The notes under the pieces are model-generated. The model searched no databases. It was given only the letters and a program-made list of their open reading frames with translations, and was not told the DNA's origin. This document shows, piece after piece, positions 36,695 to 46,546 of a DNA stretch of 64,000 nt. The DNA lies in the NCBI RefSeq assembly GCF_009827315.1, contig NZ_WTYF01000004.1:620001-684000 (forward strand), in the 5' to 3' direction. How positions within the stretch are numbered: position 1 is the stretch's first letter; every line of letters begins with the position of its first letter. The DNA is from Qipengyuania gaetbuli. GTDB lineage: Bacteria > Pseudomonadota > Alphaproteobacteria > Sphingomonadales > Sphingomonadaceae. The translations under genes were made by a program, and so were the position numbers.

Positions 36695-37475
36695 CTTCCA
36701 GGAAAGCGACCAGCGCCTTGACCTTCTTGGTGCGCCATTGCGGCGTCGGCGCGACGAGCCAGTAGGCGCGCGTGCCGGGTTCGGGGCCGTCGAGCACTTC
36801 GAGCTGGCCTGCCTCGATCGCTTCCTTGGCTAGCAGTTCGGGCAGGATCGCCTTGCCCAGTCCCGCCATGGCGGAGGACAGCGCCTGTCCTGCATTGCTC
36901 ACGGTCACATGCGCCTGCACGCCGTCCTGCAGCGGCAGGCCCCAGTCGATCCACTTGTCCGGCGCGCCGGGTGCTGCCACCGTCACGCGGCGGGCCGCGG
37001 CCAGTTCCACGCCCTGCAGATCGCCCGGACCATCGACCAGCCGGATCGCGCAATCGAGGTTCGCTTCGGTGAAATCGGCGTTCTCGTCGGCCACGAAAGC
37101 GAACTTGATGTCGGGATTTGCCTCCCCGAACTTCGCGAGGCGCGGGGCCAGCCACTGCGCGTAGAATTCGCGCGGGCAGGCGATCGTATAGCTGTCGGAC
37201 GCCTGCCCCGCCTGCATGGCGGACACGCTTTCCTCGAACTTGAGGAAGCCTTCGCGCAGCGCGTCGAGACCGGCCGCGCCTTCCTGCGTCAGTTCCAGCC
37301 CCTTGCTCGTGCGGCGGAACAACACCGTGCCGAGATGGTCTTCCAGCGCGCGGATCTGTTGCCCCACGGCGGCAGGCGTCACCGCCAGCTCGTCCGCGGC
37401 GCGGGTAAAGCTGAGGTGACGCGCGGCGGCGTCGTATACGCGCAGGGCGTTCAGGGGCAGATGCGTGCGCTTCAT
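36687..37475 (-). CDS. LysR-family transcriptional regulator (GcvA-like)
   Basis: The 262-residue protein has an N-terminal winged helix (MKRTHLPLNALRVYDAAARHLSFTRAADEL, then PAAVGQQIRALEDHLGTVLF) and a LysR effector domain. It is a little shorter than the usual ~300 residues. The N-terminus resembles GcvA-type regulators. It is transcribed with the overlapping acetyltransferase gene, its likely target or partner. Confidence 0.88.
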   Translation of the reverse strand: MKRTHLPLNALRVYDAAARHLSFTRAADELAVTPAAVGQQIRALEDHLGTVLFRRTSKGLELTQEGAAGLDALREGFLKFEESVSAMQAGQASDSYTIACPREFYAQWLAPRLAKFGEANPDIKFAFVADENADFTEANLDCAIRLVDGPGDLQGVELAAARRVTVAAPGAPDKWIDWGLPLQDGVQAHVTVSNAGQALSSAMAGLGKAILPELLAKEAIEAGQLEVLDGPEPGTRAYWLVAPTPQWRTKKVKALVAFLEGA

Positions 37476-37542
37476 GGTCTCACGCGTTTAGCAGTGCTGC
37501 GCCGCAGCACAAGATGGCAGGAAAAAGGCGCGTGTCAGCGCG

Positions 37543-37863
37543 TCAGAGGACGCTTTCGAGCCACTGCTTGAGCTGGCCCTTGGGCGCAGCGCCGCGCATC
37601 TGGGCGGTCGGCTCGCCGTTCTTGAACAGGACGAGATAAGGAATCGACTGCACGCCCATCGAACCTGGGACGCCGGTGTTTTCCATGATGTCCATCTTGG
37701 CGATGGTGACCTTGTCGGCCAGTTCGTCCGACAGTTCTTCCAGCGCCGGGGCGATCATCTTGCACGGCCCGCACCATTCCGCCCAGAAGTCCACGAGGAC
37801 GGGCTTGTCGCTGTCGAGCACGTCCTTCTGGAAGCCTTCGTCGGTTACGTTGATGGTGGCCAT
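37543..37863 (-). CDS. trxA: thioredoxin
   Basis: The 106-residue thioredoxin starts at the ATG at 37863 (MATINVTDEGFQKDVL) and has the active site WCGPCK and the cis-Pro segment SIPYLVLFKNG. It reduces disulfides in cytosolic proteins. It lies 51 bases after addA and may belong to the same transcript. Confidence 0.97.
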   Translation of the reverse strand: MATINVTDEGFQKDVLDSDKPVLVDFWAEWCGPCKMIAPALEELSDELADKVTIAKMDIMENTGVPGSMGVQSIPYLVLFKNGEPTAQMRGAAPKGQLKQWLESVL

Positions 37864-37914
37864 GGGATATCTCCTGAATTCGTGTCTGGCGCCGATGTGG
37901 TGCAGCGGGGGCAA

Positions 37915-40900
37915 TTACTCAAGCGGCGGCAGGGCAAAGCTTTCCTGCCGATCCGGGAAGGCGGCCTTGTAGGGTGCGAGTACGCTCTCGGGCAAGGCGA
38001 TGAGTTGCGGGGTCTGGGTATAGAGCACCGCTGCCGAAACGCGCCGCCCGGGATAGATCGCCTCCAGCGCGGCGACATAGGCCGCCATCTGGCGCAGGGT
38101 CGTCTCCGGCACCCCGTCGAGCGAGGCAGGAGGGCGGCGCGCGGTCTTGAAATCGACCACCGTGACCGTCTCTTCAGTCACCAGCAGCCGGTCGGCAGTG
38201 CCCATGACCACCTGCCCCTGCACGGTCGCGGCGAGCGGGATTTCCGCCAGCGCGCCCGGCGCGAAGATCGCCGCGAAGGCCGGTTCGCTCAGCACGGCGA
38301 GCGCGCGGGCGAGCATTTCGTCCCGCTCCGCCTCGGGCAGGTCGGGTGCCTGTTTCGCCAGCCACGCGGTTGCCTTAGCCTCGCGCTCGTCCTCCGCCAC
38401 TTCGGGCAGGCGTTCGAGCAGGGCGTGGATCAGCACCCCGCGCCGCGCGGCACCAGCCGCGATTTCGGGCGGCAGCGGCGGATCGCTGCCCTCGACCTCG
38501 CCGAGGCCGGAGGGGGCAAGCGGGCGCGGCGGGCGCGGTTCGGGGCCGACGGGGCGCTGCGCCCAATCGGGTAGTTCCGTGCGAGGCTCTGGCCCGGCAG
38601 AGGGCGGCGGCAGCTTGGCATCGCGCAGCGCGCCCCATTCCCAGCGCGCACCCCACAAACCGTCTTCCAGCGCCTCGTCGCCGAACAGCGGCTTCAAGCG
38701 CGCGTACCAGCTGTCCTCGTGCGGGCCGTTCTTAGCATCGCGCGGGCCGAGCGAGCCGCCGATGAACAGCGCTTCCTCCGCGCGCGTCATGGCGACATAG
38801 AGCAGGCGCCAGTGCTCCTCCATCGCTTCGGCAGAGGCGATGTCCTCGGCTTCACTCAGCGGTCCGACCTTCTCGTCCTTGCGCAGGCCCGGCAGCGGCA
38901 CGGGATGGACGAGATCGGTGCCGAGCGGCCTGTCGGCCAGTTCGAGATCGCCCGCGGCGTCCGGCCCGATCGCCGCATCGGCGAGGATGACGATGGGCGC
39001 CTGCAGGCCCTTGGATCCATGCACCGTCATGACGCGGACCTGGTCCCCGCACTCGCCCGCCTCGCGCTTGATCTCGCCCTCGCCCGCATCGAACCAGCGG
39101 ATGAAGCCCTGCAGGCTCGCCACGTGGCTGGCGGCATAGGCATTGGCAGCGTTGAGCAATTCGTCGATCGGGTCGTTCGCCTCGCGCCCCAGCCGCGCCA
39201 CCAGCGCACGCCGGCCATCCATCGGACCGACGAGGATCCAGTGCAACAATTGCTGCGGGCTGTCGTAATCGGCGCGGCGCAGGATCTCGCGCAGATCCGC
39301 GACCGTCTGCACCACACGTGGGTGCTTCCCTTCGCGCAAATGCTCCCACAGGCGCACACCCTTGGGGCGGAAACCGTGTTCGAGCAGCTCTTCCTGCGAC
39401 CAGCCGACCAGCGGCGAGACCAGCAGGCTCGCCAGCGTCAGATCGTCGAGCGGCTGCGCTGCGAAGCGGATCGCGGCCATCAGGTCCTTCACCGCCAGCG
39501 GATTGCCCAGTCGCAGGCGGTCGACACCCGCTACCGGCACGCCGTGGCGATAGAGCCGGGCGACGATGAGCGAGGCAAGCTCGCGGCGCTTGCGCACCAA
39601 GATCATCACGTCGCCCGGCCCCGCGCGGCGCGGCTTGTCGCCTTTCACCAGCGGGAAACCATCGTCCATCCAGCGCTTCACCTGCCGCGCAATGCGGTCG
39701 GCGAGCTTGCGGTCATGCTTGCCCAGCCAGCTGTCGTCAGCCTCGCCCTCTTCCATTCCGCTGTCGGCATGGATGGTGTTCCACAGCGCCACGAGGCCGG
39801 GCCGGTCCTGCCCCTTGTGCGCTTCCGCCGCACGGTCGAGGCCGAGCCTTTCGGAGCCGATCGCACCGATCGCCGCATCGACGAAATCGAGGACGTTGTC
39901 GGCGGTGCGGAAGCTCTGGCCGAGCCCGTATTCCTGCAAGGTGCGCGCCCGCTGTGCCCCGCGTGCCTCGTCCGCGGCTTCGGCAGCGCGGCGCATCCGT
40001 TCGGCGAAGCGGTCCCGCGCCTCGGCGAAATTACGCGGGCTGGTGCCCTGGAAGCCGAAGATCGCCTGCTTGAAATCGCCCACGGTGAAAATCGTGCGGA
40101 TACGGTCCGACCTTGCGCCCTCGCCCGAGAAGAAATCGTCGGTCAGCGCCTCCACGATCTGCCACTGGGCGCGGTTGGTATCCTGCGCCTCGTCGACGAG
40201 GATATGGTCGAAACTGCGGTCGAGCTTGTAGCGGATCCAGTCCGCCACAGCCGCATCGGAGAGGAGGTGCGCAGCGCGCTGGATGAGATCGTCGAAATCG
40301 ACCAGCCCCTCGCGAGCCTTGGCCTCCTGCCAGCGTAGCGCGAAGGCGCGTCCGGCCTCCAGCTGCGGGGCGAGGAATTCTGCCAGGTCGAGCAAGGCGC
40401 GCCGCTGCGCCACAAGTTCGATGCCCTCGAGCACCTCTTCGATCCTGCCGCCATAGGACGGGTCGATCTTCTCGAGGTTGCCGAGCCTGCTCGGCTCGCC
40501 CTTCTTGGTCAGCAGCGTACCGAAGAAACCGTCGAGCATGGCCAGCCGGTCCTGCGTTCCCGCGGCCAGCCACGAAGCGGCGAATTCGGCGTTGGCTGTG
40601 CCGAGCTTACCGCCCCATTCCGCATTGATGCGGCTGCAGGCAAGCAGGCTGGCGACGGGAAACACCGCGTCGCTGCAGGCATCGCCCACCCATTCGGGGC
40701 CCGCGTCACCCGGTACGCCCAGCACGCGCCGGACCGCGCCGGACAAATCGCCCTGCCAGCCGGGCAGCTTCCACAGATCGAGATAGCCTGCGCATTTCAT
40801 CTGCCAGCCGCGCACCGCATCGGCGCCCTTGCGGCGGCTCATCTCCGCTATCGCTTCCACGAAGCGCTGATCGCCTTCTTCCAGCAATTCGCCCAACACC

Positions 40901-41379
40901 TCTCGGCTCAGCAGGTCGCGCTCGCGGTCCTCCATCGGCTGGCTGCCGGGCAGGATTTCCGCCTCCGCCGGGAAAGCGGCAAGCAGGTACTGCGCAAAGG
41001 CGTGGATCGTATCGATCCTGAGGCCGCCGCCCGGACAATCGAGCACGCGGGCAAACAGCGAGCGTGCCCGCGCCCGCGTATCGGGATCGGTCCGCGCGCC
41101 AAGGTTGCCAAGTTCCTCGGCCAGCTGCGTGTCTTCCATGCGCACCCAGCGCGCCAGCACCTCGTTCACGCGTACGGCCATTTCGGCGGCGCCCGCCTTG
41201 GTGAAGGTCAGGCAGAGGATTTGCGACGGGTCGGCGCCCGGCTCCAGCAGCAGGCGTAGCACGCGTGCGGACAGCACCTGCGTCTTCCCGGTGCCTGCGC
41301 TGGCGGACAGCCACACGCTTTCCTGCGGGTCGACCGCATCGCGCTGGTGGCCGACGAGGGGATAGACCTTGCCGCTCAT
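37915..41379 (-). CDS. addA: double-strand break repair helicase-nuclease AddA
   Basis: The 1154-residue protein (ATG at 41379) has the UvrD-like helicase motif I ASAGTGKTQVL near residues 25-36, ILCLTFTKAGAAEMAVRV, the Walker B-like LVDEAQDTNRAQW, and RVMTVHGSKGLQAP, and ends with a RecB-type nuclease domain (VTVVDFKTARRPP). AddA with AddB processes double-strand ends for RecA. It overlaps addB by 4 bases. The length is typical for alphaproteobacterial AddA. Confidence 0.95.
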   Translation of the reverse strand: MSGKVYPLVGHQRDAVDPQESVWLSASAGTGKTQVLSARVLRLLLEPGADPSQILCLTFTKAGAAEMAVRVNEVLARWVRMEDTQLAEELGNLGARTDPDTRARARSLFARVLDCPGGGLRIDTIHAFAQYLLAAFPAEAEILPGSQPMEDRERDLLSREVLGELLEEGDQRFVEAIAEMSRRKGADAVRGWQMKCAGYLDLWKLPGWQGDLSGAVRRVLGVPGDAGPEWVGDACSDAVFPVASLLACSRINAEWGGKLGTANAEFAASWLAAGTQDRLAMLDGFFGTLLTKKGEPSRLGNLEKIDPSYGGRIEEVLEGIELVAQRRALLDLAEFLAPQLEAGRAFALRWQEAKAREGLVDFDDLIQRAAHLLSDAAVADWIRYKLDRSFDHILVDEAQDTNRAQWQIVEALTDDFFSGEGARSDRIRTIFTVGDFKQAIFGFQGTSPRNFAEARDRFAERMRRAAEAADEARGAQRARTLQEYGLGQSFRTADNVLDFVDAAIGAIGSERLGLDRAAEAHKGQDRPGLVALWNTIHADSGMEEGEADDSWLGKHDRKLADRIARQVKRWMDDGFPLVKGDKPRRAGPGDVMILVRKRRELASLIVARLYRHGVPVAGVDRLRLGNPLAVKDLMAAIRFAAQPLDDLTLASLLVSPLVGWSQEELLEHGFRPKGVRLWEHLREGKHPRVVQTVADLREILRRADYDSPQQLLHWILVGPMDGRRALVARLGREANDPIDELLNAANAYAASHVASLQGFIRWFDAGEGEIKREAGECGDQVRVMTVHGSKGLQAPIVILADAAIGPDAAGDLELADRPLGTDLVHPVPLPGLRKDEKVGPLSEAEDIASAEAMEEHWRLLYVAMTRAEEALFIGGSLGPRDAKNGPHEDSWYARLKPLFGDEALEDGLWGARWEWGALRDAKLPPPSAGPEPRTELPDWAQRPVGPEPRPPRPLAPSGLGEVEGSDPPLPPEIAAGAARRGVLIHALLERLPEVAEDEREAKATAWLAKQAPDLPEAERDEMLARALAVLSEPAFAAIFAPGALAEIPLAATVQGQVVMGTADRLLVTEETVTVVDFKTARRPPASLDGVPETTLRQMAAYVAALEAIYPGRRVSAAVLYTQTPQLIALPESVLAPYKAAFPDRQESFALPPLE

Positions 41380-44300
41380 GTCTCGTCCTCTTCGACGTCC
41401 ATGTGCGGCAGCCATTCCTCCAGCCGCATGAGCTGGTCGTAGGTGTCGTAGGCCGGGTAATCGGGATTGAAGCGCGCGGTGAAAGGATGCTCGCCCTTGA
41501 TCCAGCGCGTGATGGCATCGGTCAGGTAGGTTCCCGTTTCGGGCAGGAAGTCCTCCGGTTCGATACCGGTGCGCTTGCTGCCGATCTTGAGCGGGGTCTC
41601 CACATAGCCGAAGCCGAAGGGATTGGTGTCCGGCTTCGCCTTGGCAAGCGACCAGTATTCGAACACGCTCGCCTCGCCCTTAACGCCGCCGAAGCCACTT
41701 TCGCCCGCCATCATGCCAAGCAGGCCAAGCTGGAGCGCGAAACCCTGTTCGACCATCTTGGAGGACGGGGGCGATCCGGTCTTGTAGTCGACGATGCCCA
41801 GCGTCCCGTCGGCGAACCGGTCGAGCCGGTCGATCTTGCCGTGGACGCGCACGCCGTCGACATGCATCTCGCCCCACTGTTCCACCGCCACGACCTCGCG
41901 CCCATCGGCATGGGTGATCTCGTGCTCCACCCATTCGAGCGCCTGCTGCAGCCGCGGCTGCCACAGTCCGCGCATCAGCGGGTGGACGTTGCGCGCCTCG
42001 AACACGCGGTCCATCACCTCGGCAATCGGCACCTTGGGATCGGCCTCGTGCCATTTCTGGAGGATTTCGTGCGCCACCGTGCCCTGCCAGGCGGGCGAAG
42101 GTTCGGCATCGAGCGCGTCGAGCTCGGCAAGCTGCATGATCTTGCCCGCATAGAACTGGTAGGGATCGCCCCGCAACCGGTCCAGCGCGGTGGCGGAAAT
42201 GTCGACCAGCCGCTGTTCGGCAGACGGCATGGGTTTGGGGCGCGGATAGGGTGCGGCAGGCTCCGCGCGCGAAATGGCCTTCGCCAGTTCGACCGCGCGC
42301 TTTTCCTCGTGACGGGACAGCTGGTCGCCTAGCAGCGCCTGGACCCGCAGCAGGAAGCGGCTGGGGATCGCCGGTCCGCCCTCGTCCCGCGCCGCGCGGC
42401 TCAGCACGAATTCTGGCGCGCCCAGCGTCCCGGCAAGGTCGTGCGCGGACAGGCCGATGCGGAAATCGCTGCCGGGCACACCGAGATTGCGCAGCACCGG
42501 CGGAGCGAGAAGTGCATCGACGCTGCCGCGCGCGGGCCACACGCCCTCGTTGAGGCCGGCGCAGATGACGAGATCGGCGCGGTTCATGCGCGCCTCTAGC
42601 AGGCCGAGGACCTGTACGCGGGCATGGCCGCCATAGGGCGGGCGGACCGCCACCTGCTCCATCGCGTCGGACAGCAACGCCGCAACGTCGCGCGGGGCGA
42701 CGGCGAAGCCGGCCTCGCGGGCATGGAGGCGGAAGTCCTCCACGAAAGAGGCTAGGCTGCGCCCGTCCTCGCGCGCCCACAGCCGTTCGCCGCACAGCGC
42801 CTCGGCACTGGCGGCCAGCGTATCGATCAGGTGGCCGAGCGGCGCGGCGGCATCGTGATCGCGCGCCACCAGCGGTGCGAGCGCGGCTTCGGCCGCCTCC
42901 CAGAACTTCGCCACATTACTGTGCTTTTCCGACAGCTTGGCGACGGTTTCTCTGACCGGGTCGAGGCCCGCTTCAAGCCGCGGCCCGCGCAATTCGCGCT
43001 CCACCCGGCGCAGCTGGCGCAGCCACACGCCGCGTTCCATCCCGCCGCTTGCCAGCGGGTGGCCGAGCAGGGCCATGAGCGGCACCGACATGGCATTTTC
43101 CGCCATCACCGCGGCCGCGAGCAGGAAGGCACGGCCCGCCGCCGTCTGCGAGAGCGGGCGACCGGCGGAATCGTCGGCAAGGATGTCCCATCGCGCGAGG
43201 TGATGGACCACGCGGCGGGCCAGCGCGCGGTCGGGCGTGACGACGGCGACCCGCTTTTCGGGCTGCTCGACCGCCTCGCGCACCAGCAGGGCGATGGCCT
43301 GCGCTTCCTCTTCGGGATTGGCGCACTGCATGACACGCACCCCGGCAAGGCGGCGCTTTTCGGGCGGCAGGTCGACCCAGACCTTGCTTGCTTCGGGCGG
43401 CAGGAACAGCGCGCCGATGGCGTGGCTGCGCTCCGGCGGGGCGGCAGTCATGCCCTTGCGGTGCCAGGGCTGCACTTCCTCGCGCCCCACGCCCATGCGG
43501 TTGAGCAGGAGCTTGAGGTGGTACTGCGGGTGCGTGACCGCATCCTCGCGGTCGAAGACGGTGTCGTCGGGCGTGGGTCGGTTGCCTGCCCTGCCCAGCT
43601 CGTCCCACACCTCGCCGCTCATCGTGAGGTCGAAATCGGGCAGGATCACCGCACCCTGCGGCAGGTCGGCGACCACGCGCAAAAGCCGCGTGAGTGCAGG
43701 CGCAGCGCTGGTGACGCCGGCTGCGACGATCGGGGTTGCGGGCGGGTTCGACTTCCAGCGGGCGGCGGCATGGTCGAACAGGCGGTTGCGCCTTGCCGCT
43801 GCATCGAGCGCGCCGTTCGCTTCCAGCCATGCGAGCCATTTGACCTGCACGCGGGCGAAAAGGCGCAACGATTTCTGCCAGTGTTCGGACAGGCTGGGAT
43901 GGATCGCGAGCACCTTCTCGTCGAGCAGTTGCTCGGGCCCCACGTCCTCCACCAGCAGGCGGTCCATCGTCGCGCCGGTTTCGCGGGCGAGCCGCAGCAG
44001 CGTCGCGCCCTTTGGGGCTTCGGCGCCCATTTCCTCCGCAATCAGCGCAGCAAGCGCGAACATGCGCCGCTGCGGGTCGATGGCGGGCTTGATGTCGCTG
44101 GTGCCGAGCGGGTCGAGCAGCGGGCCGAGTGCCTCGTCGAGGTCGAGATCGCCGACCACGGCCATGCGCGGCATGAGCAGGCCGGGCGTGCCGTTCTCGC
44201 CCGCATGGCGGATGAACGCCTCGGCAATCGTGCGGCGGGCGCGGCTGCTCGGCAGGAGCAGCGTGAGCCGGGCGAGCCCGAGCCCGTCCTCGGCATAGCG

Positions 44301-44396
44301 CGGGACCAGTCCCGCCACGAGCGCATCGGCGAAACCGCGGTGGGCGGCGATGGAGTAGACCTTCGGCTGGTTTGCGACCCTGCCTTCCTCAGCCAC
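41376..44396 (-). CDS. addB: double-strand break repair protein AddB
   Basis: The 1006-residue protein belongs to AddB: it has the family N-terminus (GLARLTLLLPSSRARRTIAEAF), a Walker-A-less helicase-like middle and a C-terminal RecB-type nuclease region with LGIVDYKTGSPPSSKMVEQG. AddB works with AddA and is specific to alphaproteobacteria and Firmicutes. It overlaps murU by 8 bases. Confidence 0.92.
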   Translation of the reverse strand: MAEEGRVANQPKVYSIAAHRGFADALVAGLVPRYAEDGLGLARLTLLLPSSRARRTIAEAFIRHAGENGTPGLLMPRMAVVGDLDLDEALGPLLDPLGTSDIKPAIDPQRRMFALAALIAEEMGAEAPKGATLLRLARETGATMDRLLVEDVGPEQLLDEKVLAIHPSLSEHWQKSLRLFARVQVKWLAWLEANGALDAAARRNRLFDHAAARWKSNPPATPIVAAGVTSAAPALTRLLRVVADLPQGAVILPDFDLTMSGEVWDELGRAGNRPTPDDTVFDREDAVTHPQYHLKLLLNRMGVGREEVQPWHRKGMTAAPPERSHAIGALFLPPEASKVWVDLPPEKRRLAGVRVMQCANPEEEAQAIALLVREAVEQPEKRVAVVTPDRALARRVVHHLARWDILADDSAGRPLSQTAAGRAFLLAAAVMAENAMSVPLMALLGHPLASGGMERGVWLRQLRRVERELRGPRLEAGLDPVRETVAKLSEKHSNVAKFWEAAEAALAPLVARDHDAAAPLGHLIDTLAASAEALCGERLWAREDGRSLASFVEDFRLHAREAGFAVAPRDVAALLSDAMEQVAVRPPYGGHARVQVLGLLEARMNRADLVICAGLNEGVWPARGSVDALLAPPVLRNLGVPGSDFRIGLSAHDLAGTLGAPEFVLSRAARDEGGPAIPSRFLLRVQALLGDQLSRHEEKRAVELAKAISRAEPAAPYPRPKPMPSAEQRLVDISATALDRLRGDPYQFYAGKIMQLAELDALDAEPSPAWQGTVAHEILQKWHEADPKVPIAEVMDRVFEARNVHPLMRGLWQPRLQQALEWVEHEITHADGREVVAVEQWGEMHVDGVRVHGKIDRLDRFADGTLGIVDYKTGSPPSSKMVEQGFALQLGLLGMMAGESGFGGVKGEASVFEYWSLAKAKPDTNPFGFGYVETPLKIGSKRTGIEPEDFLPETGTYLTDAITRWIKGEHPFTARFNPDYPAYDTYDQLMRLEEWLPHMDVEEDET

Positions 44397-45111
44397 CCGT
44401 CAACGCCTCTTCGGTTGGCCTGATGTGCTGCGGCGTGCCGACCTCGTACCACAGGCCGGTGAAGGCGACGCCGAACAGGCGGCCTTCGGCAATGGCGCGA
44501 TCCCACAGGATATTGGTTGAGAACTTTCCGTCCGGCGCATCGCGCAGCAGACGGTGCGAGACCAGCTGGATGCCGGTGTAGATGAAGGGCGCGATCCGGC
44601 CGGGCAGCTTGCGCTTCAGCCGACCTGCGCCGTCCATGTAGAAATCGCCCGTCCCGTCGAAATTATGCGCCCGCGCATGGGTCACGACCAGCAGCAGCGC
44701 GTCCATCCGATCCGGGTCCCAGGCGTGCGAAAGGTCGCGGAAAGCGTTGCGCGGTCCGTCGAGCCAGATGCTGTCGGCATTGCAGGCGAAGAAGGGATCG
44801 GGCAGCAGGCCCGCCTTCGTCGCCTTCACCATGCCACCGCCCGTTTCGAGCAGTTCGGCGCGCTCGTCCGAGAAGGCGACGGAAGGGCTCTTGCGGGCCT
44901 TGAGATGCGCCTCGATCGATTCGGCGAGATAGTGGACGTTGACCACCGCCTTGGCGATGCCCGCATCCTCGATCCGGTCCATCGCACGGTCGATCAGCGG
45001 CTTTCCGGCAACGCGGACCATGGGCTTGGGCATTGCGGCAGTCAGCGGACGCATCCGCTTGCCGAGGCCTGCCGCCATCAACATGACTGTGTCGGAGGCG
45101 AGATCGCTCAT
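44389..45111 (-). CDS. murU: MurNAc-1-phosphate uridylyltransferase-type nucleotidyltransferase
   Basis: The 240-residue sugar nucleotidyltransferase has the signature MLMAAGLGKRMRPLTAAMPKPM at its start and the NADSIW metal site near residue 110. With AmgK directly upstream it forms the anabolic recycling route MurNAc -> MurNAc-1-P -> UDP-MurNAc. The ATG at 45111 overlaps the amgK stop by 4 bases. Without biochemical data a related sugar cannot be excluded. Confidence 0.85.
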   Translation of the reverse strand: MSDLASDTVMLMAAGLGKRMRPLTAAMPKPMVRVAGKPLIDRAMDRIEDAGIAKAVVNVHYLAESIEAHLKARKSPSVAFSDERAELLETGGGMVKATKAGLLPDPFFACNADSIWLDGPRNAFRDLSHAWDPDRMDALLLVVTHARAHNFDGTGDFYMDGAGRLKRKLPGRIAPFIYTGIQLVSHRLLRDAPDGKFSTNILWDRAIAEGRLFGVAFTGLWYEVGTPQHIRPTEEALTGG

Positions 45112-46097
45112 GCGATTTCGCCGCCATGCACATCGCGCAGCGCCTGCGGGATATTGGCCTCGAACCACGCCGCGACAGGGGCGAGTGCTTCGTGCTGCAG
45201 ATCGCGTTCCATCGCCTTCCACACGCGCGGGATCATGCGCAGGTAGCGGGGCTTGCCGTCGCGCTTGTAGAGGCGCGTGAAGATGCCGACGATCTTGGCA
45301 TTCCGCTGCGCACCAAGGCGGGCGTAATCGGCCTCGAAATGCTCGTCCGGATCGGCGGCCGCGCGGTAGCGGCACATCATGTCGTGTTCGAGCTGTTCCG
45401 ACACGTCGCGGCGCGCGTCCTGCAGCAGGCTGACGAGGTCGTAGGCCTTGTGCCCGACCAGCGCGTCCTGGAAATCGATGATGCCCTGCTCCCCGCCCAG
45501 CTTGCCGGGTTCGAGCAGCATGATGTTCTCCGCATGGTAGTCGCGCAGCACGGTCACGCCGGGCTGCTGGCGTTCGAGCAGCGGCGCGAGCGCTTCGTCC
45601 CATGCGCGGGTCCAGCCCGCTTCATCGACCGAGAGGCCGGCGGCAGGGCAATACCATTCGGTGAATAGCCCCGCCTCGCGCTGGTAGACGGCCATGTCGT
45701 AAGGCTCGAACGGGCCGGCAGGCAGGCGGTGCAGCTGCACCAGCGCGTCGATCGCCTGCGCGTAGATGGCCTGTTCGTCGCTCGGATGCTCGTCGATCCA
45801 TTCCTTCATGCGGAAATCGCCGAAATCCTCGGTCAGGACCCAGCCCTGTTCGGGCAGTTCAGCGTAGATTTCCGGTGCGCGCATGCCATTGGCGGCCAGC
45901 CAGTGCGCGACATGGAGGAAGGGCGCGGGATCTTCATGCGGGGGCGGCGCGTGCATCAGCATGGCGCTGCGCCCGCCCATGCGCAGGCGAAAATAGCGGC
46001 GGAAGCTGGCGTCCCCGACCAGCGGCGCGATTTCCGCCCCCTGCCATGCGGTGTCGCCAAGAAACTCGTGAATGCCCTGCGGCAGCGTGTGGTTCAT
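45108..46097 (-). CDS. amgK: anomeric MurNAc/GlcNAc kinase (aminoglycoside phosphotransferase family)
   Basis: The 329-residue protein has the APH kinase fold with VTVLRDYHAENIMLLE, a Brenner-type loop lacking the usual HxD but having RDxxAEN, and IIDFQDALVGHKAYDLVSLL. The context next to murU and tsaE supports AmgK of the MurNAc recycling pathway. It overlaps tsaE by 4 bases and starts at 46097. Confidence 0.85.
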   Translation of the reverse strand: MNHTLPQGIHEFLGDTAWQGAEIAPLVGDASFRRYFRLRMGGRSAMLMHAPPPHEDPAPFLHVAHWLAANGMRAPEIYAELPEQGWVLTEDFGDFRMKEWIDEHPSDEQAIYAQAIDALVQLHRLPAGPFEPYDMAVYQREAGLFTEWYCPAAGLSVDEAGWTRAWDEALAPLLERQQPGVTVLRDYHAENIMLLEPGKLGGEQGIIDFQDALVGHKAYDLVSLLQDARRDVSEQLEHDMMCRYRAAADPDEHFEADYARLGAQRNAKIVGIFTRLYKRDGKPRYLRMIPRVWKAMERDLQHEALAPVAAWFEANIPQALRDVHGGEIA

Positions 46098-46546
46098 GGC
46101 ATCCGCCCTTGCCAAGCTTCGCCCGCCGCGACAACGGCCCTGCGCCCCTCGCCCACGGTTTCCAGCGTGATTTCGAGGCAGGCCGCCTCATGTGCAAAGC
46201 CGCCTGCGTGATCGGGCCATTCGGCGATCAGCGCCGCGCCCTCGCGGTAATCATCGAGGCCGATTTCCTCCACTTCCGACGGGTCGTCCAGCCGGTAGAA
46301 ATCGGCATGGACCAGCGGCACGCGAAGGTGCTCGTAGGTCTCGATGATGGTGAAGGTCGGCGACGGCACTTCGCCTGCATGCCCCAGCGCGGCGATGATC
46401 GAGCGCGCAAGCGTGGTCTTGCCTACCCCCAGCCCCCCTGACAGCGCCACTACGTCGCCCGGCTGCAGGCGGGCCGCGATGCGATTGCCGAATTCCTCCA
46501 TCGCCGGAAGGTCCGGCAGCGGTTCGATGACCGGCGCGCCCGTCAC
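46094..46546 (-). CDS. tsaE: tRNA threonylcarbamoyladenosine biosynthesis ATPase TsaE
   Basis: The 150-residue ATPase has Walker A GGLGVGKTTLARSI (38-51), the segment PSPTFTIIETYE and LVHADFYRLDDPSEVEEIGLDDY. It works with TsaB and TsaD in making t6A37 in ANN-decoding tRNAs. It overlaps both neighbours by 4 bases. Confidence 0.95.
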   Translation of the reverse strand: MTGAPVIEPLPDLPAMEEFGNRIAARLQPGDVVALSGGLGVGKTTLARSIIAALGHAGEVPSPTFTIIETYEHLRVPLVHADFYRLDDPSEVEEIGLDDYREGAALIAEWPDHAGGFAHEAACLEITLETVGEGRRAVVAAGEAWQGRMP